NCBI GenBank assembly: GCA_903918325.1
Contig: CAIXDY010000155.1
Span: 1 to 7,856 of the forward strand
Length of the DNA stretch: 7,856 nucleotides
From: an uncultured Actinomycetes bacterium
GTDB lineage: Bacteria; Actinomycetota; Actinomycetes; Nanopelagicales; Nanopelagicaceae
Reading direction: 5' to 3'
Both the position numbers and the translations under genes were made by a program. Of this stretch, positions 1 through 5,541 are shown in pieces. Position 1 is the first letter of the stretch, and the number at the start of each line of letters is the position of its first letter. The notes beneath the pieces are model-generated. The model was not told where the DNA came from. It was given only the letters and a program-made list of their open reading frames with translations, and did not search any database.

Positions 1-10
1 CTCACATTTA

Positions 11-1300
11 TTAAATCTCGTCCTCTGATTGAGGGTTTACGCGTGAATTTTGCTTTTCAGCGGCCTTTTTGAGGGCAAATTCATCGGTTTTAATGTCAAA
101 TTTCCTAAATTTTGGCAAAAAACCGGCCAGTAGGGCCACTGAAATCATGCAAATAATTCCGCCAGCAGTGACGGAAAAAGTTAAAGAAAAAGCTGCCGCC
201 ATAGCGGCCGCGCGCATTTGTCCGGCAAGTGGACCTAAGGAATATGACAATAATTCGATTCCAGCAAGTCGTCCGCGGAAATTATCGGGGATTGTTTGAT
301 TCCACATCGAGGATCTGAAGAGGGCACTGATCATGTCCGAAGCCCCGGCAGCGGCTAGAAAAAATAAAACTAAGGGCAAGTAATTCGTGGCTCCGGCTAA
401 TGCAATTGCTGCCCCCCAACCAATGGCGGCCCACATTATGGCCCGCCCATAGAAGCGAACATTTTTAGTCCAGCCACTTGTCAGTGTTATTGCAATGGAG
501 CCAACGGTGCCGGCGGCATATAACAAACCAAGGGCCCAACGTGCATGCAATTGATCGGCCCAGAATGGAATCAAAGCGGTGGGCATGGCGAAAAACATTG
601 CCGCTAAGTCAATCAAATAAGTTCCTAGTAAATCTTTACGAGCGAAAGCATATTTAATACCCTCAAATAAGCCTGCCAGAGATGGCTTTTCAGCTTCTTG
701 CGACGGAGGAATATTTCGCATCATGGCTAATAAAATGAGCGAGATTACAAAGGTAGCAATGTCGGCGGCATAGCCCACCGTTACAGAAAAAGTTGAAATG
801 ATAATGCCACCAATTGTTGGCCCCACGATTACACCGACTTGCCAACGAAGACTCATAAGTGCGGCAGCGGCAGTCATATCTTCTTGGTCAACTAATCGAG
901 GAAGTGCGGCTTGCATGGCCGGTTGTCGCAGCCCACTGGTGGCCGCAAATAATCCAGAGACTAAATAAATCACGATAATGCTGGGGGAGCCAAGGAGAGA
1001 GTTGACTAATAAAATCCCAGTAAATAAAAGGGAGAGAAACTCGGTCGTCCAGATCAGTTTTTTGCGATCAATTGCATCGGCCAAGACCCCGCCGTAGAGA
1101 CCAAAGATTATGAGGGGCAGAATTTCAATCAGCCCGCTAATGGCCACGGCAACGTAAGAGTTCGTGAGCTCTTTTATTTGAAAAGGGACGGCAACATAGG
1201 TGATCATCGAGCCGAAATAGGAGATTAATCCAGCCGCCCAGAGATTTCGGAAATCACGGGATTTCGTAAGCGGGGATAGGTCTATTGCGTACTTGGCCAC
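11..1300 (-). CDS. MFS transporter, DHA3/EntS-like drug or metabolite exporter
   Basis: This encodes a 429-residue integral membrane protein, predicted to be a proton-driven exporter of the major facilitator superfamily. The N-terminus (LSPLTKSRDFRNLW, residues 8-21) and the TM2-TM3 loop GGVLADAIDRKKL (70-82, the motif A position) are typical of the DHA3 group that includes enterobactin exporter EntS. About twelve hydrophobic segments can be seen, near residues 20-40, 50-74, 86-104, 108-125, 150-172, 176-194, 225-247, 257-276, 286-305, 308-327, 349-375 and 376-395, with a hydrophilic central loop at 196-222 and a charged C-terminal tail. The substrate cannot be read from sequence. The start is a GTG 9 bases after the panB stop with no clear ribosome binding site, so translation is probably coupled to panB. 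A role tied to pantothenate is only suggested by position. Confidence 0.85.
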   Translation of the reverse strand: MAKYAIDLSPLTKSRDFRNLWAAGLISYFGSMITYVAVPFQIKELTNSYVAVAISGLIEILPLIIFGLYGGVLADAIDRKKLIWTTEFLSLLFTGILLVNSLLGSPSIIVIYLVSGLFAATSGLRQPAMQAALPRLVDQEDMTAAAALMSLRWQVGVIVGPTIGGIIISTFSVTVGYAADIATFVISLILLAMMRNIPPSQEAEKPSLAGLFEGIKYAFARKDLLGTYLIDLAAMFFAMPTALIPFWADQLHARWALGLLYAAGTVGSIAITLTSGWTKNVRFYGRAIMWAAIGWGAAIALAGATNYLPLVLFFLAAAGASDMISALFRSSMWNQTIPDNFRGRLAGIELLSYSLGPLAGQMRAAAMAAAFSLTFSVTAGGIICMISVALLAGFLPKFRKFDIKTDEFALKKAAEKQNSRVNPQSEDEI

Positions 1301-1309
1301 CGGTGCAGG

Positions 1310-2122
1310 TTAGTTGAAAGTGTGTTCCGGCGCAGGAAAACGAGCGGCTGCGACATCACTGGCAAATTCGCCAGCCGCGGCCAACATTTCACTGCGCATA
1401 TTGCGATAAGCCTTAGCTAACTTTGGTGGATTCTTAGTCAGACCCATCAAGTCGGTCCAGACTAAAACTTGGGCATCGCAATGAACTCCGGCGCCGATTC
1501 CGATAGTAGGAATCTTTAGTGCGGCAGTTATTTTTGCCGCAAGTTCACTGGGAACCAACTCCAGAACTATGGCAAAAACCCCGGCCTTTTCTAGGGCTAA
1601 TGCGGCATCCAGAATCGCATCACCATCAGTTCGACCTTGCACTTTATAGCCGCTGAGTAAATGCACCGATTGCGGAGTTAAACCAACATGGCCCATCACG
1701 GGAATCCCTGAGGCGGTTAATTTTTCTACTGTTGCAATATGAGGGCCTTCGATTTTTACACCCATGGCCCCAGCCTCTTTGAAAAACCGTGTTGAGGTGG
1801 CCAAGGCTTGTTCAGGTGAACTTTCATATGAACCAAAAGGAAGATCGGCAATTACTAAGGCACGTTGTGAGGCTCTAACAACGGCGCGGGTCAATGGAAT
1901 TAGCTCATCGACAGTGACAGGGATGGTGTTGATTTCACCTAAAAAATTATTGCCGGCGCTATCACCGACGAGCAAAACTGGGATGCCGGCTTCATCAAAG
2001 ATCTCGGCAGTCATCTGTTCATAGGAAGTGAGCATCGGCCATTTTTCGCCACGGGCTTTTGCCGCAGCTAAATCAGCAATCGTTACGCGTCTGTGCAGCG
2101 CGCCGCCATATAAGGCTTCCAT
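1310..2122 (-). CDS. panB: 3-methyl-2-oxobutanoate hydroxymethyltransferase (ketopantoate synthesis)
   Basis: PanB is the cytoplasmic enzyme that moves a hydroxymethyl group from 5,10-methylenetetrahydrofolate to 2-oxoisovalerate, giving ketopantoate for pantothenate and CoA synthesis. The 270-residue product has the family length and TIM-barrel motifs in order: LTSYEQMTAEIFDEAGI (31-47), LLVGDSAGN with metal ligand Asp54, ADLPFGSYE with Asp93, KIEG with Glu125, MGHVGLTPQS (143-152), LELVP with the probable catalytic Glu188, IGIGAG (207-212) and QVLVWTDLMGL (218-228). Glu188 and the metal ligands are assigned by alignment from memory with the E. coli enzyme. The ATG is preceded by a good Shine-Dalgarno. 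It is the first gene of a likely two-gene operon with the MFS exporter and is divergent from nadE. No key residue is missing. Confidence 0.96.
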   Translation of the reverse strand: MEALYGGALHRRVTIADLAAAKARGEKWPMLTSYEQMTAEIFDEAGIPVLLVGDSAGNNFLGEINTIPVTVDELIPLTRAVVRASQRALVIADLPFGSYESSPEQALATSTRFFKEAGAMGVKIEGPHIATVEKLTASGIPVMGHVGLTPQSVHLLSGYKVQGRTDGDAILDAALALEKAGVFAIVLELVPSELAAKITAALKIPTIGIGAGVHCDAQVLVWTDLMGLTKNPPKLAKAYRNMRSEMLAAAGEFASDVAAARFPAPEHTFN

Positions 2123-2128
2123 TATTTG

Positions 2129-2138
2129 TCCTCTCCTC
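2129..2138 (-). promoter_or_regulatory. panB ribosome binding site
   Basis: On the minus strand the bases GAGGAGAGGA lie 6 bases before the panB ATG. This is the strongest Shine-Dalgarno match in the window besides those of leuA and cysK, and it fixes the panB start. It contrasts with nadE on the other side of the divergent spacer, which has no such site. Confidence 0.75.
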
Positions 2139-2160
2139 GACGCTGCATTGCGCAGTCCCC

Positions 2161-2182
2161 GGGTACAGGCATAAGGGTACCC
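2161..2182. repeat. GGGTAC repeats in the panB/nadE divergent spacer
   Basis: The hexamer GGGTAC occurs at 2161-2166 and again at 2175-2180, 14 bases apart. The second copy is part of the palindrome GGGTACCC (2175-2182). The pair lies between the divergently transcribed panB and nadE genes, just upstream of the nadE -10 element, and the AGGGTA at 2174-2179 reads TACCCT on the minus strand, a possible panB -10. It could be an operator shared by both genes, but no known regulator motif was recognised. Confidence 0.35.
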
Positions 2183-2186
2183 CCGT

Positions 2187-2192
2187 TACACT
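2187..2192 (+). promoter_or_regulatory. nadE -10 element, leaderless promoter
   Basis: TACACT fits the actinobacterial TANNNT -10 pattern and is separated from the nadE ATG by exactly 6 bases, so the predicted transcription start coincides with the A of the start codon. There is no Shine-Dalgarno before this ATG. No convincing -35 hexamer is visible. Confidence 0.6.
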
Positions 2193-2198
2193 TGAAAA

Positions 2199-3848
2199 AT
2201 GAAGTTGTCTGTAGCCCTTGCTCAGATCAACCCAACCGTGGGTGAGCTTGCGGGCAACGCTGCGCTGATTTCTAGCTGCGTGAGTGAGGCTAAAAAAGCT
2301 GGCGCCAATTTAATTATTTTTCCAGAGATGATTGTGACTGGATATCCCGTTGAAGATTTAGCTCTGCGTCCATCATTTCAAGCCGCCAGCATCGCGGCCA
2401 TTAATTCCATTGCCGCCACAATTACTGGCGACATCGTGGCCGTCATTGGCTATTTAGATAAAGGTCCACAAAATGCAGTGGCGGTGATCCATGAGGGAAA
2501 AATCAAAGCCCGCTATGCAAAACGCCACCTGCCAAACTATGGCGTATTTGATGAGTTTAGAAATTTCACCGCAGGTACCAGTGATTTAGTCGTGCGAATT
2601 CATAACGTCGATGTTGCCGTTGCGATCTGTGAAGACATCTGGCATTCAATGGCAAATGTTGCCGCCAGAACGCCGGGCTTAGTTGTTGTGCCCAACGGCT
2701 CGCCCTTTGAGCGAAACAAAGATGATGTGCGATTGGCCTTAGTTCAAAAGCGGGCACGTGAAGTGAACGCACCACTTGCTTACGTCAATATGACCGGCGG
2801 GCAAGATGATTTGGTTTTTGATGGTGACACAATTGTTGTTGCCAAAGATGGCGCCTTGCTTGCGCGCGGCCCACAGTTTGATGATCACTTAGTCATCGTT
2901 GAGATTGATTGCGCCGAAGCTAGTTCAACCCCAGATGTAATTATTTCGCAAGACCCCGCACGAGTCGGCACAAGTGCTTCTGCTTTCATTGCACCGCGCT
3001 TAAGTGATGAAGCAGAAATGTGGCAGGGCTTAGTAATTGGTCTGCGCGATTACATTAAAAAGAATGGTTTTAAATCAGTCCTGGTTGGTTTATCGGGGGG
3101 AATTGATTCGGCTTTAGTGGCCGCGATTGCAATAGATGCGCTCGGTGCTAACAATGTTTATGGCGTTGCAATGCCAAGTAAATATTCTTCGGATCACTCA
3201 ATCGAAGATGCTCACGCTTTAGCCACAGCCACGGGCATCGCTGTGCGGACCGTAGCTATCGCACCGATGGTCGAGGCGTATATGAGCAATCTGAGCCTTA
3301 CGGGCATCGCTGAAGAAAACCTGCAGGCCCGTGTGCGCGGAACCACGTTGATGGGCATTTCTAATCAAGAAGGCCACATAGTTTTAGCTACTGGAAATAA
3401 GAGCGAATTAGCCGTGGGTTATTCCACGCTATATGGCGATGCCGTGGGTGGCTTTGCCCCAATAAAAGATATTTATAAAACCGATGTATGGGCGCTAGCT
3501 AAGTGGCGAAATGCGCAAGCTATTGCGGCAGGTGCGACACCTCCCATTCCAGAACGCTCCATCACTAAAGAACCAAGCGCTGAACTTCGCCCAGATCAAA
3601 AAGACTCGGACTCATTACCGGACTACCCATTGCTGGATAAAGTTTTGCGCTTATATGTAGATGAAGATCATGGTTTTGCGGCTTTGCTCAACGATGGTTT
3701 TGATGAGGCATTAATCCGTCGAGTAATTTCACTTGTAGATAAAGCTGAATACAAACGCCGCCAATATCCACCAGGCACCAAAGTTTCCGGCCGTGCGTTC
3801 GGTAAAGATCGTCGACTACCAATGACTTCACGCTGGAACGAGGACTAG
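2199..3848 (+). CDS. nadE: glutamine-dependent NAD+ synthetase
   Basis: NadE makes NAD+ in the cytoplasm by amidating nicotinic acid adenine dinucleotide with ATP, using ammonia released from glutamine. The 549-residue protein has two domains. The N-terminal nitrilase-like glutaminase (about 1-265) shows its Glu-Lys-Cys triad: Glu43 in FPEM, Lys108 in KRHLPNYGVFDE and Cys144 in CEDIW. The C-terminal synthetase (about 272-549) shows the P-loop-like GLSGGIDSA (298-305), ATGNKSELAVGYSTLYGD (397-414) and the ending GTKVSGRAFGKDRRLP (526-541). The length suits the bacterial two-domain form of roughly 540-580 residues and differs from the long, three-domain-like mycobacterial enzyme as I recall it. 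The ATG at 2199 is supported by the conserved opening KLSVALAQINPTVGEL and by a leaderless promoter. The gene is divergent from panB. No clear terminator follows it. Confidence 0.97.
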   Translation: MKLSVALAQINPTVGELAGNAALISSCVSEAKKAGANLIIFPEMIVTGYPVEDLALRPSFQAASIAAINSIAATITGDIVAVIGYLDKGPQNAVAVIHEGKIKARYAKRHLPNYGVFDEFRNFTAGTSDLVVRIHNVDVAVAICEDIWHSMANVAARTPGLVVVPNGSPFERNKDDVRLALVQKRAREVNAPLAYVNMTGGQDDLVFDGDTIVVAKDGALLARGPQFDDHLVIVEIDCAEASSTPDVIISQDPARVGTSASAFIAPRLSDEAEMWQGLVIGLRDYIKKNGFKSVLVGLSGGIDSALVAAIAIDALGANNVYGVAMPSKYSSDHSIEDAHALATATGIAVRTVAIAPMVEAYMSNLSLTGIAEENLQARVRGTTLMGISNQEGHIVLATGNKSELAVGYSTLYGDAVGGFAPIKDIYKTDVWALAKWRNAQAIAAGATPPIPERSITKEPSAELRPDQKDSDSLPDYPLLDKVLRLYVDEDHGFAALLNDGFDEALIRRVISLVDKAEYKRRQYPPGTKVSGRAFGKDRRLPMTSRWNED

Positions 3849-3854
3849 CACCCT

Positions 3855-3907
3855 GCAAGTAGTTGCTTCATGCAAACGATTGGCAACTCGCACTATTTTT
3901 GCAACTC
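3855..3907 (+). repeat. clustered GCAA/TTGC motifs upstream of the cysteine leader promoter
   Basis: GCAA appears at 3855, 3872, 3883 and 3901, with TTGC at 3863. The first two neighbours can form short inverted repeats (GCAA-GTAG-TTGC at 3855-3866 and TTGC-TTCAT-GCAA at 3863-3875). The heptamer GCAACTC is directly repeated at 3883-3889 and 3901-3907, 18 bases apart. The cluster ends just before the -10 of the leader ORF, where a transcription factor or the -35 region would sit. It might be an operator, or remnants of a weak nadE terminator. No regulator could be named. Confidence 0.35.
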
Positions 3908-3909
3908 AG

Positions 3910-3915
3910 TAGAAT
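3910..3915 (+). promoter_or_regulatory. -10 element of the cysteine leader, leaderless promoter
   Basis: TAGAAT is a close match to the consensus TATAAT, and 6 bases separate it from the ATG at 3922, placing the transcription start on that ATG. A -35 at standard spacing (CTCGCA, 3887-3892) is only half matching. This would be the promoter of the leader-cysK-cysE unit. Confidence 0.6.
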
Positions 3916-3921
3916 TACGGT

Positions 3922-3999
3922 ATGAAATCAATTATTACTTGGTTATTTACGCGCAATCGCGTAGTTGATTTCTGCCTCTCTACATCCTGCAGCTGCTGA
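3922..3999 (+). CDS. cysteine leader peptide, proposed attenuator ORF for cysK-cysE
   Basis: This is a 25-codon ORF, too short for routine gene calling. It opens with MKSIITWLF and ends RNRVVDFCLSTSCSC, with cysteine at codons 18, 23 and 25, three of the last eight, all TGC. The Arg-rich stretch followed by VD-x-C resembles the small actinobacterial peptides annotated as putative leader peptides upstream of sulfur genes, with the pattern R-x-x-VD-x-C (recalled, not searched). It has no Shine-Dalgarno and appears leaderless, starting at the predicted transcription start. It ends 62 bases before cysK, whose product makes cysteine. Inference: the ORF is a sensor. Ribosomes slow at the Cys codons when charged tRNA-Cys is scarce, which changes the RNA fold around the cysK start. 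The peptide itself probably has no function. Confidence 0.7.
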   Translation: MKSIITWLFTRNRVVDFCLSTSCSC

Positions 4000-4057
4000 T
4001 TTTTAGCCGGCTTAATGTGCAGTATTAAAAATAATCCATTGAAAATTATTTAGGGAG
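3976..4057 (+). promoter_or_regulatory. proposed cysK translational attenuator: leader anti-SD pairing with the cysK SD
   Basis: CTCTCTA (3976-3982), inside the leader ORF between the first and second Cys codons, can pair over 7 bases with TAGGGAG (4051-4057), the Shine-Dalgarno region of cysK; six pairs are Watson-Crick and one is G-U. An inner helix CTGCA (3987-3991) with TGCAG (4018-4022) could stack below it. A ribosome paused at Cys23 or Cys25 would sit on 3976-3982 and release the SD; a ribosome that terminates and leaves would let the SD be trapped. No U-tract follows the structure, so control of translation rather than transcription is favoured. The pairing is visible; the mechanism is inferred. 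Confidence 0.5.
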
Positions 4058-4061
4058 AATT

Positions 4062-4988
4062 ATGTCAACGTTTAATAGCATCACCGAAGCTTTTGGAAAT
4101 ACGCCACTTGTCCGTTTAAACAAGATTACCGATGGGGCGGCTGGAAATGTCTATGCAAAATTGGAGTTCTACAACCCAACGTCCTCAATCAAGGATCGCT
4201 TAGGTATCGCAATGATTGATGCCGCCGAAGCCAGTGGTGCATTAAAGCCTGGCGGAACAATCGTTGAGGCCACCTCGGGAAATACTGGCATTGCAGTTGC
4301 TATGGTTGCAGCAGCCCGGGGATACAAATCTATTTTCACCATGCCTGAATCAGTATCAAAAGAGCGCCGCAAATTAATTTTAGCTTTCGGTGCCGAATTA
4401 GTTTTAACTCCGGCAGCAGATGGCATGAAAGGCGCAGTTGCCGCGGCAGAAAAACTGGGCGAATCTGGCGCAGTCTTAGTGCGCCAATTTGAAAACGAAG
4501 CTGGTCCAGCAATTCACTACAAAACTACTGGCCCAGAAATTTGGCGCGATCTAGACGGAAAAGTTGATGCCTTTGTTTCAGGTATTGGTACTGGTGGAAC
4601 TATCACTGGCACTGGACGTTTTCTAAAAGAGAAAAACCCTGCAATCAAAGTATTTGGCGTAGAGCCAGCTGCCTCTCCCATTCTTAACGGCGGAGCCCCT
4701 GGACCGCACCCACTTCAAGGAATTGGAGCTAACTTCATTCCAAATATTTTAGATCGCACTGTGTATGACGAGATCTTGGATGCAACGGCAGATGATGCAA
4801 TTAAATTTGCACGTCGCGCCGCCGCGCAAGAAGGAATCTTGGCAGGTATTTCATCGGGTGCAACTTTGTGGGCAGCAATAGAAGTGGCCAAGCGGCCTGA
4901 GTTTGCAGGTAAGAACATCGCAGTCATTATTGCTTCGGCTGGAGAGCGTTACCTTTCAACTATTTTGTATCAAGACTTGGCAGAATAA
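4062..4988 (+). CDS. cysK: O-acetylserine (thiol)-lyase, cysteine synthase A
   Basis: CysK is a PLP enzyme that replaces the acetyl group of O-acetylserine with sulfide to make L-cysteine in the cytoplasm. The 308 residues match the family length. The PLP-binding lysine is Lys44 in NPTSSIKDR; the substrate loop is TSGNTG (71-76); the PLP phosphate loop is GIGTGGTITG (174-183); the cofactor ring-nitrogen serine lies in GISSGA (262-267). RQFENEAGPAIHYKTTGPEI (141-160) is the typical OASS active-site region, with QFEN preferred over cystathionine beta-synthase features. No regulatory CBS domain is present. The ATG is set by AGGGAG (4052-4057), 4 bases upstream. cysE follows after 1 base, so the two form an operon, and the upstream Cys leader probably adjusts its translation to cysteine supply. 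Confidence 0.96.
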   Translation: MSTFNSITEAFGNTPLVRLNKITDGAAGNVYAKLEFYNPTSSIKDRLGIAMIDAAEASGALKPGGTIVEATSGNTGIAVAMVAAARGYKSIFTMPESVSKERRKLILAFGAELVLTPAADGMKGAVAAAEKLGESGAVLVRQFENEAGPAIHYKTTGPEIWRDLDGKVDAFVSGIGTGGTITGTGRFLKEKNPAIKVFGVEPAASPILNGGAPGPHPLQGIGANFIPNILDRTVYDEILDATADDAIKFARRAAAQEGILAGISSGATLWAAIEVAKRPEFAGKNIAVIIASAGERYLSTILYQDLAE

Positions 4989-4989
4989 A

Positions 4990-5502
4990 ATGTCAATCAT
5001 AAGTCGCATGAAAGAAGATCTGGATAATGCTTTGACGCATGATCCGGCCGCACGTAATCGACTGGAAGTAGCGCTTGCATATCCAGGAGTGCACGCAGTG
5101 TGGGGACATCGGATTTCGCATTTTCTTTGGACTCATGGATTCAAATTAGTGGCGCGTATCCATGCCAATGCGGTGCGCTTTACAACTGGTATTGAAATTC
5201 ACCCGGGGGCAACAATTGGGCGTCGATTTTTTATTGATCACGGTATGGGCATTGTCATAGGTGAAACAACAATTATTGGTGATGATGTAATGCTTTATCA
5301 CGATGTGACGCTAGGTTCTCGGGGTTTCACTCACGGTAAACGACATCCAACAATTGAAAGCAATGTAATTTTGGGTGCAGGCGCACGCATTATTGGAAAT
5401 GTAACCGTTGGCGAAGGCTCACGTGTCAGCGCTAATTTGGTCGTAACTAAGGATGTTGCCGCACGCTCCAGCCTAGAAAGCACGGAGTTTTACTCTATTT
5501 AG
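4990..5502 (+). CDS. cysE: serine O-acetyltransferase, short EpsC-type
   Basis: CysE acetylates L-serine with acetyl-CoA, making the O-acetylserine used by the CysK encoded just upstream. The 170-residue product is the short bacterial form: a helical N-terminus (1-60, with DPAARNRLEVALAYPGVHAVWGHR) followed by a left-handed beta-helix of hexapeptide repeats (about 65-156). Active-site elements are IHPGA (His71), IDHGMGIVIGE (Asp83-His84) and GKRHP (His119). The C-terminus is odd: after VVTKDV (151-156) the usual PPGSTVVGVPA-like strand is replaced by AARSSLESTEFYSI. It still ends in isoleucine, the residue that in known CysE proteins inserts into the CysK active site. The ATG one base after the cysK stop is chosen over upstream in-frame starts inside cysK, because MSIISRMKEDL fits the family start. 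No good Shine-Dalgarno is seen, so coupling to cysK is likely. Confidence 0.93.
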   Translation: MSIISRMKEDLDNALTHDPAARNRLEVALAYPGVHAVWGHRISHFLWTHGFKLVARIHANAVRFTTGIEIHPGATIGRRFFIDHGMGIVIGETTIIGDDVMLYHDVTLGSRGFTHGKRHPTIESNVILGAGARIIGNVTVGEGSRVSANLVVTKDVAARSSLESTEFYSI

Positions 5503-5518
5503 TTAACACAGCCGTAAC
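5503..5518 (+). promoter_or_regulatory. possible GlnR-type nitrogen box upstream of the glutamine synthetase gene
   Basis: TTAAC-ACAGCC-GTAAC (5503-5518) fits the actinobacterial GlnR pattern gTnAC-n6-GnAAC at all defined positions except the first, and keeps the AC-n9-AC core (5506-5507 and 5517-5518). It begins right after the cysE stop codon and lies 15-40 bases before the glnA start. One degenerate box can occur by chance; the position before a nitrogen gene is what makes it worth recording. It overlaps TAACCT (5515-5520), an alternative -10. Confidence 0.35.
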
Positions 5519-5528
5519 CTGCATTTGT

Positions 5529-5534
5529 AAGAAT
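5529..5534 (+). promoter_or_regulatory. candidate glnA -10 element
   Basis: AAGAAT lies 7 bases before the ATG at 5542 and would give a leaderless mRNA starting there. TAACCT at 5515-5520 is an alternative -10 that would start transcription near 5527, just before the ATG at 5533. No ribosome binding site is present for either start, which supports leaderless or near-leaderless translation. Confidence 0.3.
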
Positions 5535-5541
5535 GCCGCAC

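Noticed and set aside
69..299. Plus-strand open frame of 76 codons inside the MFS gene
   Set aside because: It is antisense to a conserved transporter C-terminal half and has no family pattern or start signal.
4029..4051. AT-only inverted repeat AAATAAT/ATTATTT before the cysK SD
   Set aside because: A 7-pair A-T stem with a 9-base loop is weak and expected by chance in AT-rich spacer; it may modulate SD exposure but is not supported as a separate element.
4903..4989. Upstream in-frame extension of cysE into cysK (29 extra codons)
   Set aside because: The extension lies fully inside the cysK coding frame and does not resemble serine acetyltransferase N-termini; the ATG at 4990 gives the expected MSIISRMKEDL start and a normal short-form length.
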